Source of the DNA: Tenebrio molitor
Lineage: Eukaryota > Arthropoda > Insecta > Coleoptera > Tenebrionidae
Direction: 5' to 3'
DNA length: 64,000 bases
Assembly (NCBI RefSeq): GCF_963966145.1
Contig: NC_091046.1
Location: 25,668,001-25,732,000 of the forward strand
Under the pieces are notes generated by a model that did no database searches, had not been told where the DNA came from, and saw nothing but the letters and a program-made list of their open reading frames with translations. Position 1 is the stretch's first letter, and each line of letters starts with the position of its first letter. The translations under genes were made by a program, and so were the position numbers. Positions 11,937-22,215 of the stretch are shown piece after piece.

Positions 11937-12463
11937 CCGTCGTCTGCGCTGATCGTAATAACAAGTCGTGCCAATCGTTCAAAACTCTGCGTCCGGAAAA
12001 AAGTCAAAATATCGGTAGATGTCACCACCTCGCGCGTTATGGGAAACTGTAATAGTATTACAGAAATTACAGAAGGAAAAATTTATTCAAATTGTCAAAA
12101 TTTAAATGTCTAGCTGTTTCTAGCGAATACAAATTGATATCACAAAATGATTTGCATTATTGTCATTGAAGTTCTTATTGTATTTATTATTTTGACAATC
12201 AATGACAATTGATACTTATTCGAGTTTCAAACCCTTTTTATGTCTAGCTGTTTCTCGCGAACACAAATTAATATTACAAAATGATTTGCACCAATTATGA
12301 TTGAAGTTCTTATTGTATTTATTGTTATTTTGATAATCAATGACGAATTAATGGTTGACATTTATTCTAGTTGTAAACCTTCCGTAGTTATTACAGTTTC
12401 CATTCATTCGCGATCCAACTGATCCAAGTGCCTCTGGTGGCCATTTCACATCGAATGGCACGA
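11937..12463. repeat. TIR element, tandem copy 1 (527 bases)
   Basis: The unit starts CCGTCGTCTGCGCTGAT and repeats almost exactly 527 bases later. Inside it are two diverged 134-base subrepeats starting near 12106 and 12240 (each beginning ATGTCTAGCTGTTTCT). Its start is an imperfect inverted match of the end of the array (GCGCGGACGACG). The short open frame at 12428-12640 arises from the repeat and is not a gene. Confidence 0.85.
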
Positions 12464-13048
12464 CCGTCGTCTGCGCTGATCGTAATAACAAGTCGTGCCA
12501 ATCGCTCAAAACTCTGCGTCCGGAAAAAAGTCAAAATATCGGTAGATGTCACCACCTCGCGCGTTATGGGAAACTGTAATAGTATTACAGAAATTACAGA
12601 AGGAAAAATTTATTCAAATTGTCAAAATTTAAATGTCTAGCTGTTTCTAACGAATACAAATTAATGTCACAAAATGATTTGCATTATTGTCATCGAAGTT
12701 CTTATTGTATTTGTTATTTTGACAATCAATGACAATTGATACTTATTCGAGTTTCAAACCCTTTTTATGTCTAGCTGTTTCTCGCGAACACAAATTAATA
12801 TTACAAAATGATTTGCACCGATTATGATTGAAGTTCTTATTGTATTTATTGTTATTTTGATAATCAATGACGAATTAACGGTTGACATTTATTCTAGTTG
12901 TAAACCTTCCGTAGTTATTACAGTTTCCATTCATTCGCGATCCAACTGATCCAAGTGCCTCTGGTGGCCATTTCACATCGAATGGCACGACTTGTTATTA
13001 TCGGCGCGGACGACGGGCACGACTTGTTATTATCGGCGCGGACGACGA
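12464..13048. repeat. TIR element, tandem copy 2 with doubled right end
   Basis: This second copy is offset by exactly 527 bases, with subrepeats at 12633 and 12767. After the shared part it runs into the right terminal repeat, GGCACGACTTGTTATTATCG followed by GCGCGGACGACG, which is itself doubled with a 32-base period (12984 and 13016). The right end is the inverted complement of the left end at 11937 apart from a three-base gap and two mismatches. No transposase is present. Confidence 0.82.
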
Positions 13049-13110
13049 AAAAAACAATAGGTTGCATTGCTTTAATTTTGTTAAATTGGCAGTACTGAGG
13101 AAAGTAGTAG

Positions 13111-13191
13111 TTATTGGAGAAAATCAGCAACCGCAAGGGCGCAAGAGGGCGCTGAAAATTGAACGAAATCAAACGAAATAGGGAAAACAAA
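13111..13191. repeat. Left arm of an inverted flanking repeat
   Basis: This segment (from TTATTGGAGAAAATCAGC to ACGAAATAGGGAAAACAAA) is matched in reverse at 15042-15113, with a diverged centre. The pair bounds a 2 kb block. Confidence 0.65.
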
Positions 13192-13352
13192 GAACAGCTG
13201 ATTTCATTTGTATTTGGATTTAATTTGCCGGTAACAATTTTTTACATTTTACATTATAATAAATGGTTTAAAACAAATTGCAAGTTATAAGAACCACCAA
13301 GATTCTCAGTTTGCCTTGATTTGTCTACCAAGACCTTTGTCATTGCAACTTT

Positions 13353-13925
13353 CTAAACTGGCTCTTCAACATTTATGTTTGTCTGTTGTGCTGTTTCTTC
13401 ATTAACATCAACAGTTGGAGAAAATTTGTCAGCATCAGCAGCGTTACCCAGATCATTTCCTGCTTCTTTTACACCAAAATTTAACCTTCACGAACTACAA
13501 AAAAACAACACTAGTTCGGTCAATAAAATTTGTTATTATAGTACCTAAGAAGTGTTACCTATTAGTGGTTTGTTGACATTTTACGGTTTTATTGTGAGTA
13601 CCCACTGGTAAATTGTGAAAGGGAATGGCTGTGAGTTTCAATTGTCTCACTTAACATCTTTTGCTGATGTGTTTTTACATATAGCTTTTTACCTATAATC
13701 AATAATCATCAAAGCTTCCCAAACTTGCCCAAAGGTATAAAATCGGTTGGTAGAAAGTGCTTTGTAACCCCCAATAAAAATATCTCCGAATTTAGCCTGA
13801 GTCCCTGAGTCTGCTTGCAAAAAATCGCAACATCTTGACTTGCTGCAAGGGGTTTTAAACAGTTTATTATTAGGGATTGATACCCAACTCTTAGGGGCCA
13901 ATAAAGCAATTGACTTTATTCTCAC
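13353..13925 (-). pseudogene. Unrecognised spliced gene remnant
   Basis: I do not recognise this protein. Two minus-strand exons fit together: the upstream one ends at 13693 (…EALMIIDYR, donor GTAAAA, phase 2) and the downstream one runs 13485-13353 (LNFGVKEAGNDLG… to an EEPV stop), after a GAAG acceptor with the matching phase. The downstream exon is acidic and polar. Upstream of about 13900 the likely frame shifts: a neighbouring frame reads KIGKPIKELLEISENK and then stops, so a frameshift is likely. The block lies inside inverted flanks and is cut by a hAT insertion on the far side. It may be an old transposon protein or a decayed host gene copy. Confidence 0.4.
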
Positions 13926-14181
13926 TTATTTCTAGAAGCTCTTTAATAGGTTTTCCGATTTTTAAAACTTCCTGCTTGGTATTTTTTAGAGTTTTTCATT
14001 GGGAAATAACATCATGGAAAGAGTGCAGAGAAATGTCTTTGCTCACTAAATATCACACTGTATCACACTGCGGCACGGAACAATAACACTTTGAGGTACT
14101 CGTTATCACTTCAGGCACAATTTATTATGAAAAATAAACGAATTTGGCTATTTTTGGGCGATTGAAATGTATTACAGCCAA

Positions 14182-15023
14182 CAGGCGCGGATCCAGCCTT
14201 CAAATTAGGTTGTGGTCACAGCTGATCACAGGCAGACCTATCCACCTGTACATACGCCGCAGAACTTCAAGATATTTATACAGTGACGCGGAAAATGAAT
14301 TAATAATAATAAATAAATATACAGGGTGTCTCAAAATTCGCGAATTCCGACTTCAGAGCGTTGGCGTTGTAGGGGATCACTTCGGTAGTCCAAATATGGA
14401 AATAAAAAAAAATCGGGACTCCCCTCACAAAGATACATTGGTCTGAAGGTGCACTCTTTGAACTGCGTTTTCTTCAAATACAGCCGGAAAAGTTCAGTGT
14501 TTATTATTATTTATGGGGTAGATGATTGTGGAAAATAATAACGTAACGGTACATAACACACTATTACACTAAAACAAAAGTATATAAAAGAAAAAAGATT
14601 AGAACCTAATAAAAAATAAAAGAAATTTTTTCGTATCCCATTTATACAGTTATTTACTTTTTTTTTTTAATCCGCGACATAATCCATTTTATTTCAATGC
14701 GAAAACCTAAAACATTACATTAACTACTATTTATTTAAATTACGAATTCGATTTTTCTTTTCTTTTTCGCAAATATATCGATGACTCATCAATGTCATGG
14801 ATTGAAACATTAAAGTATATTCGAGATTTAGTTTTTTGTGTGGACATTTTTGCAAAATGTTACATAGATTATGAAATTTTTTTGACTGACTTTTCGGTAG
14901 ATTTGAGGTTTTAATTGGTAGATCGGTAGATTTTATGCGAATTCGGTAGATCTACCGAAAATTCGGCCGTCCAAAAAGGTTGTGGTCATGACCATTTTGA
15001 CCATATGGGTGTATCCGCCACTG
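14182..15023. mobile_element. hAT-type non-autonomous element
   Basis: The element is 842 bases and flanked by a perfect 8-base duplication, ACAGCCAA (14174-14181 and 15024-15031), the length typical of hAT insertions. Its ends are imperfect inverted repeats (CAGGCGCGGATCCAGC left; GGTGTATCCGCCACTG right). No transposase frame is present. A TACAGGGTGTCTCAAAATT end sits inside near 14322. Confidence 0.82.
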
Positions 15024-15041
15024 ACAGCCAATACGTAAACA

Positions 15042-15113
15042 TTTGTTTTCCCTATTTCGTTAGTTAAAAAATTACCACCAGAGGTCAGCCACTTCGCTGA
15101 TTTTCTCCAATAA
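15042..15113. repeat. Right arm of the inverted flanking repeat
   Basis: Reverse match of 13111-13191, running from TTTGTTTTCCCTATTTCGT to GCTGATTTTCTCCAATAA. Confidence 0.65.
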
Positions 15114-15701
15114 TTGATTTCATATAAATGTTCATTAAGTGAGCTGTGCATTTGTAAAAGCACCTTTAATTTAGTTACATTACAAAAGTCACATTTATGA
15201 AGGTCATGTCCAATAAATCTTTACTTGGTAAAAATACAAAGACAAAAACAAATAAAAATTACTTTAATTTAATCAGTAAAAAGACGTAACATTGCTTTTG
15301 AAATCAGCAATGTTAAAATGGACAAAAACTAAAAAATTAGTCAAATCGGGTTCGCGCAGAGCAAGCAACTTTGAAAGTTAAAGTCACTAGCACGATATAC
15401 ATAAGAACTTCTTCTTCTTTATATCATGGTCACTAGCTTTAGCTTTACTACCAACAGAAAATCAGATTTTCATGGCTTGCTTAGATGCACATTTATATGA
15501 AATTGAGTATACTTTGAATTGATTGACGTTGTCATTAAGTATTGTAGGTTGTAGGGAATGATTGTAAGTAAGCACGTAGTGAATATTTATTTAAGGCTCG
15601 CGTTTACCTGAAAGAAATTTCGAACTTGATGTACAGTGGGTCCTCTATTTACAAATTTATATTTTGGTCAAACCTCCTTGGGTCAAACAAACCGAGGACG
15701 C

Positions 15702-15908
15702 AGGTATACTCCGTACTCTGGTAGATTGCACGTTTTTTGACAGAAGACAGACACAGAAACCGGTTTGGCGGGAATTAATCTGCAGGGATACAATGGTTTT
15801 CTACATAACGTGAAACAATTGAGATGGAGAGTTTAGTATTTTTCACTGCTTTATGTTTTGGAACTAGAATTTAAAAACGTGCAATCTATCACCGTACGGA
15901 GTATACCT
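15702..15908. mobile_element. Short MITE inside the TTAA block
   Basis: Inverted ends: GTATACTCCGTACTCTGGTA with TTGCACG beyond, matched by CGTGCAATCTATCACCGTAC ending GGAGTATAC. About 207 bases, non-coding; outer limits approximate. Confidence 0.6.
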
Positions 15909-16728
15909 TGAATTGGTCACAGACGCTCAGTAGGGGGTAGAGGATTACGACCCTGTCCTGTTCCGTACCTAAATACGGAGATAAAATAAAATTTTGTGTT
16001 GGAAAGACAAGTCCTACAATGCCAAATCTGAATTGGCTTTGGCTGCACTGCAAACTGTTGTTTCATTCCATTTTATTATTTATTAGCTGACCCGACAGAC
16101 GTTGTCTTGTCCAATCCAAATTTCAGCAAATTAGTTTGTGATGATGATTTATTTTCTTCCATTAAATTTGAAATTACAATGAATCTCAAGGTGTTTTATT
16201 TACATTTCGATTGCAAGATCGATGTTCAAGTGAACAATCCGACAGTGAAATAAATTGGTATAGAAATAAAACAACTACATTTGTTGGACAGATCGCGAAA
16301 CAACACAAAAGTAAAAACGGATGTAATTTTAATTTAGGGTGGAATGCGTTTTTCCAGATTTTTGTCCAAATTTTCCAAAAACATTTTTTCAATTGAGTTA
16401 TTTCCATCCCGGGAACAAACCGAACAAAAAAAAAAGAGAATCAATTACAAATGTCGTCAGTAATGATCGAGAGTGCATACAAAAATTATAATTTTTGAAG
16501 TTTGTCCGAATTTTCCGACTTTCCTTTGTATTTCTCCCATTTTTTTTTTTAACAAAAAGACCATTAAATTTTAAAAAATTAAAAATATTGAGCTAAGAAT
16601 TAATTTTATTATTTTTTGTAGGTACATAATATACCTACAATTTGATCGTATAGGACATTTTTCTGACTTTGAAGGCCCGACTAATAAAACTACAGTGAGC
16701 GGCAAAAGTATGGAATAAATTCCTTAAA
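15909..16728. other. Gene-free stretch with a dispersed-repeat fragment
   Basis: AGCTGACCCGACAGACGTTG near 16085 resembles a sequence I recall as common in insect dispersed repeats (memory only). The rest shows no coding frame or boundary I can support. Confidence 0.35.
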
Positions 16729-17572
16729 AATTAAACAGATTTTTTTTCAAAAAGATCTTTGGACAGGTCAATTTTAGTTTATAAAAATACATATTTTAGT
16801 ACTAAAGAAAATTCCAAGCAGTCATTTGTTTTCGAGTTATGACGTCATCGATGGTTTTTTAAAATGGAAACGCCCTATTTTTTTTTCTTGATTCTGATAT
16901 CCCTTTTAATTGTCTAAATGACAGTATAAAAATTTTGTTATCTTACATTAGGAAATTTTTAAGAAAAAAAATAATAAAGTTGGAAAAATTAAATTTTATA
17001 AAGAACAAAAACAAGTCAAAAAATCAAGTAGGTAAATCAAACAGTCAAATGTTACTGTCAATTTCATTCGTATGTGTTATTTGTTTTATAAAACGTTTTC
17101 GAAAATGACTCATTTATCAGAAACACAACGTATAGAAATTTCAATTTTGATTGGGTGTGTGGATAAAACTAGAGAAAATTAAACAGGGGGAATTTCTTCA
17201 TAAACTTGCTTATTGTCAACAAGCTGGAGGATGGCAATTCGAACATTGAATTCCATAATTTTAAGTACTTACTAACACAGTTTTTGACTCGTTTTTGTTT
17301 GTTATAAAATTTATTTTTTCAACTTTATTTTTTTTTTCTCAAAAATTTCCTTATGTAAGATAACAAAATTTTTATACTGGCGTTTAGACAATTAAAAGGC
17401 CTATCAGAATCAAGAACAAAAATAGGGGGTTTCTATTTAAAAAAAACTATCGATGACGTCATAACTCGAAAACAAATGACTGCTTGGAATTTTATTTTGT
17501 ATTAAAATATGTATTTTTATAAACTAAAATTGACCTGTCCAAAGATTTTTTTGAAAAAAAAAATGTTTAATT
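16729..17572. mobile_element. Long-TIR element with transposase start remnant
   Basis: The arms at about 16729-17014 and 17291-17572 are near-perfect reverse matches of roughly 285 bases, sharing for example ATCGATGACGTCATAAC-type sequence and GACCTGTCCAAAGAT. The spacer contains an ATG at 17105 that reads MTHLSETQRIEISILIG for 24 codons before a stop, resembling the N-terminal helix of some mariner-like transposases. The catalytic domain is gone, so this looks like an internally deleted DNA transposon. Confidence 0.7.
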
Positions 17573-19376
17573 TCTGTATAATATTCACCAAATACAGGGA
17601 GCAGCATTGTGTAGTTCTGTAGTTGTATTTTCCCAAAGTATTACGATTAAATCTGCATTTACTCCCTGCAGATGAGGGAATGAATATTAGTTCGGAGTTT
17701 CTACCTGATTTGTCAAGAATTATGAATGAGACAAAAATGACCCTTATGGCAAAATATTTTTAAGGTAAAAATAAAATGAAATGGTTGGTTTCATCTTGTG
17801 TCCCTTCGGTGAATAATTGAACATTATCGGTTTATTAGTCGGGCTTTTAGAGTCAGATAAATTTGCTATAGACAAAGTATAGGATTATAGGTACTGGCAA
17901 GTAACGATTTTTATTCTTTACTTATTCTGTACTTGCTCATGTAATAATATATGTACTATTATTATTATTTCATACTGGAAGTCTGTTCTGTATCATAATT
18001 TTATTTCAAAAATCACATTATTTTGTGAAAATTGCATCATCTTTTTTCCTGGGGCAACGGCCGTTACTACTGCTTTTACAATGATTATTTCATTCATCAT
18101 CGTTTTCGACCAATCGTAAGGCTTTATTTTTTGGATTACAGCGATAATTTTTTATTATCCTTTTTCAAATGTTTTATTTTTTTATTTTTAAGACAACGGT
18201 GAATACTAGTGTCACATTTTTTATTTTTATATCAAATGTCAACATGAATCGTCAACTTCTGACGAGCAACTTGCAAACATTTTAAAGGACTTTAATTAAA
18301 CAACTTTATTCATGAAATAATCTTACCGAATTACATACATTCGTCCTTCTGAAATAATCTGTTGTAATACTCAAGTTGATTAAAACGCAACACTCGTATC
18401 GTTTTTTCACAAATTTCTCAAGAAATTAAAAGTCAAAAAATGACACTTGTGGTTGCTAATCAATTTTCGTATTACAAATCGATCATTTCGAAGCACTCAA
18501 GTGGATATTTTTCGACTTTTGCAATTTTCAATGTCAGAAAAATAAAACAGTCCGGTAAGTGTTGCTTAGCGACTCTTTCCGGCTCTGATACTGTTATAAC
18601 TTATAACTCACCTACCGGACTCAAATTGATAATGTAATCGAACATCTACCGGACAGTATAAAATAAAATATTTAGAGATCGTGAATTTTGACATGAAATA
18701 AAGGAAAAAATTGTGCTTATTTTTATAGTGCATTATTACTGGAAATTATTATTCCACTTAAAAAAAAAAGGACAGAGATTTGCGTATCTAATATTAAAAT
18801 GGGTGATATAATAATCTGATGAAGCTTTTCCTGATAGAGCAGCAGTATTATTGACTGTTGTTAATAAAGCTCAAATCGTTTGTTACAAATTTGGAATAAA
18901 AATGCAAATACCTATTATAAGTATTTCCTAATTTCTTAGGAGGAGGCCGATGTAATTTGTACCCTTGTATAGTCCCCTTTCCGTAAGCTGTTAGCTCAGG
19001 TAGCATGTAGGGTTGGTTGTCTACAACGTAAAATTTTAACGTTGAAAAATGACTTCATTTTTTTCAACTAGTATTCAAGTAGGAAACACCACTTTTCGCC
19101 TGCGTCACATTCACAACAATATCTAGTGAATGATGTGAGATATTTTCGATATCTCTTTTCGTTTTGCCTACACAGCTTCTAAGCAGAGCATTTTATTTGT
19201 GGTTTTTTAACAAATTCGTCAAAACAAAATTATGTTTTTCTCTTCATAGTTCACTAATAGAAATGTTCATAATTTATGTAGTAAAGAGAGAAAACGTTCA
19301 TCTCGTACTGTTTTCTCAAAAAACGTGATCGAAAATCCACTTTTTCGACCGTTTCAAACTCAGGTAAACGCGAGCC
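17573..19376. other. AT-rich remainder of the TTAA block
   Basis: Nothing coding is recognised. Short direct and inverted similarities exist but no element limits could be fixed. Confidence 0.35.
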
Positions 19377-19570
19377 TTAATGCAAAGTTCCAATCAAATT
19401 TCTTTATCAAAAGAAGAGGGCATTTGGAAAAGGAAAATAGGAGTATAAAATAAATTTTTAAACGGTCAGCTGAAATAGTGTCAAAAAAAATGACAATAAA
19501 GCTTGCACTACATCGAATTTTTCAAAACTGACAGAAATTTGATATCCCACTTTTTTTGCCCGCAATAGTA

Positions 19571-20009
19571 CAGTGGCGGCCATTAATTTGGAAACACCGA
19601 CTTAATCTATCTATAGTCGACTCAAGTTGCAAAAAAACCACTTGTCATTTGCAACAGCATTTTTTCAATATTTTTAAACCAAAAGGGACCTGAAAATCAG
19701 TTTGGATTGAATATTTCCCATATAAGTACAGTTTTAAAGTAATTTCAAACGACTAATGCCATAAAATTGTTGTTGCAAATCCAAATTGGTTTTTTGCAAC
19801 TTGAGTCAACTTTAGTTTACTGGATATTTCTAATATTTGATAGTGTAAGCACTGTAAGCGTTATGTCATGAACTCATGTCACCCATGTCATCGTTGAGCG
19901 CATTCAACAGACTGTCGCAGCTGAAATTGATATGTCAATAACATTGTCAAAGTGACAAACAATTTACAATAAAAAAATCTTGGTGTTTCCAAATTAATGG
20001 CTGCCACTG
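19571..20009. mobile_element. mariner-type MITE, copy 1, interrupted
   Basis: TA-flanked, with ends CAGTGGCGGCCATTAATTTG and GGTGTTTCCAAATTAATGG then CTGCCACTG. A related copy lies in opposite orientation at 39064-39269. Compared with that copy, this one carries an extra 200-base insert at 19610-19812. Confidence 0.8.
19610..19812. mobile_element. MITE nested in MITE
   Basis: The insert has inverted ends (GTCGACTCAAGTTGCAAAAA and TTTTTTGCAACTTGAGTCAA) and is flanked by TA. The copy at 39 kb reads straight across this site, giving an unoccupied reference. Confidence 0.75.
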
Positions 20010-22215
20010 TACCTACACCTACTCGCTAGACGCTTCATGATTTTACATTCTGAACATTTTTATAAAACCTGAAAATTTTAGAATTCAATTTTACTGTTTT
20101 CACAATCAGATAACTGATAACAGTTCAATAAAGAGACAAACAATAATTTCTAGAAGTATTTTATTGCACAAAAGCCTTAATACAAACAACAAAAGGAAAA
20201 TAATTGTTCAACAATATAAGCATCACATACATTAACTATTACATAATACTAAAATAAAACAAACAATAAAGCTAAGCTTGAAAATAATATATTGGCAAGA
20301 TTATATTTATAGCCTTACAGGTAATAATTTTATTTCGTGACAACATACAAAAACCACTTAAATCCTATGTTTTCTTTTATGTATATAACTAAGAATATGA
20401 TAATTTCACAACAGTCTTAGAACTTGTTTATAAATACTGGCTCAGATCTACAATAATATTCATAAGGAAATTAATGAAGACATGATGATATGCAAATTGT
20501 CGATTAATAATTTATACGAAATCGCCGCTATTATTGAAATCTAGTAATACAAATTTTGGTATCGAAAAATCTAAATACTGGAATGGAAAACTATGCCTCT
20601 TTTAGAATATCATGGCCAATAAAAATATCACAGCTAAAATTTTGGATTTTACCAGAAAATTTAATTTAAAAAAATGACTAGATTTTTTTTTCTAAAACCA
20701 TTTTATATTGTAGCCTGGCCATCAAAGCAGCATTTCTTTGTCAAAAATATTTACAAAGGATTCACTCAAACTACAAATGGAAAAGCAGAATGAATTCTGA
20801 TTTAAGAAAAAAGCTATTTTGTTTGGATTTGTTTTTTCAGAACAGCAGACATACCAACTAAATATAAATAAATCGATTATTTAATAAATTGCAAAACAAA
20901 ATATTTAAACTGGCAATTGAACTATTGCATGAGTAAATGATTGAACATGATAACACGCTTATTCTTTAAAAATACTATTATGTTGTTAAAACATTACTTT
21001 TCAATCAAACAAAACAAACTGTTTATCTGTGAACGAGTCGCTTCTGCTCTTATAAACCAATTTAATCTTACTTAGAGATTCTTTTCCATCATTCGCCAAA
21101 GTCTAATATTTTTTCAATACCATACAAATACATTATTATAATTGTTATTGAATTCAGATTTTGTGAAATTTCTTTGAACGAGGAATGGGTCAGACTAAAA
21201 ATCAAAAAGTAGATTTCTTCCCGAACTGTCATCTGAATTCAACACTGATAAATAATTTTAATTATTACACAATATTCGAAATTAAAACTATTAAATTAAA
21301 AAAAAAAACGATAAAACAATAAAGAATTAATTCAATATTAGAATACTGTATGTAATCTCTTGTAATGTCAAAAATTATAAATAAAACTAAATACTTTAAA
21401 ATCTCAATTTCGTTTCTTATTTAAGTACGGTATTATCACATAATAAAATCGTCGTAGATCTAAAAAAGTCCATAATAAAAAATAAAGAGAGCAGATTTAT
21501 ACATAAAAAAAGATCAATTCGAATGACTCTATAGTGTTTCCAGTGTACTGTAATAATAATTTTTAAATTACTTTGCTAATAGAGAGGCAAAAAAATCACA
21601 ATCACAAAATAAGAGAGCTACTAATGAGGTAGTTTTCTTTTTTAGAACAGAATTTACTGTTTATGTATAAACTTAAATTCTGTGTTTCGAATTGAATTAA
21701 AATTTCTGAGCTATTATAAATTAAAAAGGGCATGTGCAACTAAAATTTGTTAAAATTAAGGACTAGTTGATTCGTTTCGTAACTTTTATATTCATCAATC
21801 GATATTCAAAGTTAACGAGTTATTAAAAAGAGATGCCCCTGTCTTTTTGTAAATAAACACTTTTATTCTACGTTTTAAACCAAAATCAAATAAATATTGA
21901 CCGTTCACACTTTTCTTTGATAAAAAGCAACCCTTGACCATCTGATACTATTTTTTATGATTATTATTTATTACATACACTGTGAAACGCAAATTTTATC
22001 AACCTATACATTTTTATTCAAAATTTCAACAAGTTAATTAAAAAAAAAGACAAACAAAACAAAACTTATACATAGACAGGTGTGTATATGAAACAAGGAA
22101 CAAAATATTTTCACTTATTTTACATCCTTTTAAAGGATAGTATAATCTCGGAAGTCATGTATTATATTAACGCTGCCGCAACAGATAACAACAAGGACTA
22201 TTTTTTAAACAGATC
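20010..22215 (-). other. Probable long 3' UTR of the 22.2-24.5 kb gene
   Basis: There is no coding frame in this AT-rich 2 kb. A minus-strand AATAAA near 20160 is a possible distal poly(A) signal. That the whole stretch is 3' UTR is inference; nearer signals could be used instead. Confidence 0.4.

Larger units (their letters stand above)
15595..19376. mobile_element. TTAA-flanked composite insertion (about 3.8 kb)
   Basis: The ends are inverted (GGCTCGCGTTTACCTGA left, TCAGGTAAACGCGAGCC right) and each is flanked by TTAA (15591-15594 and 19377-19380). A diverged copy of the flanking sequence at about 26,833-26,990 is joined directly through one TTAA, so it looks like the unoccupied site. TTAA duplication is the mark of piggyBac-type insertion, but no transposase is seen, only nested MITEs and AT-rich sequence. 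Confidence 0.7.

Noticed and set aside
12428..12640. 70-codon plus-strand frame
   Set aside because: Lies across the junction of the two tandem repeat copies and would recur with the repeat.
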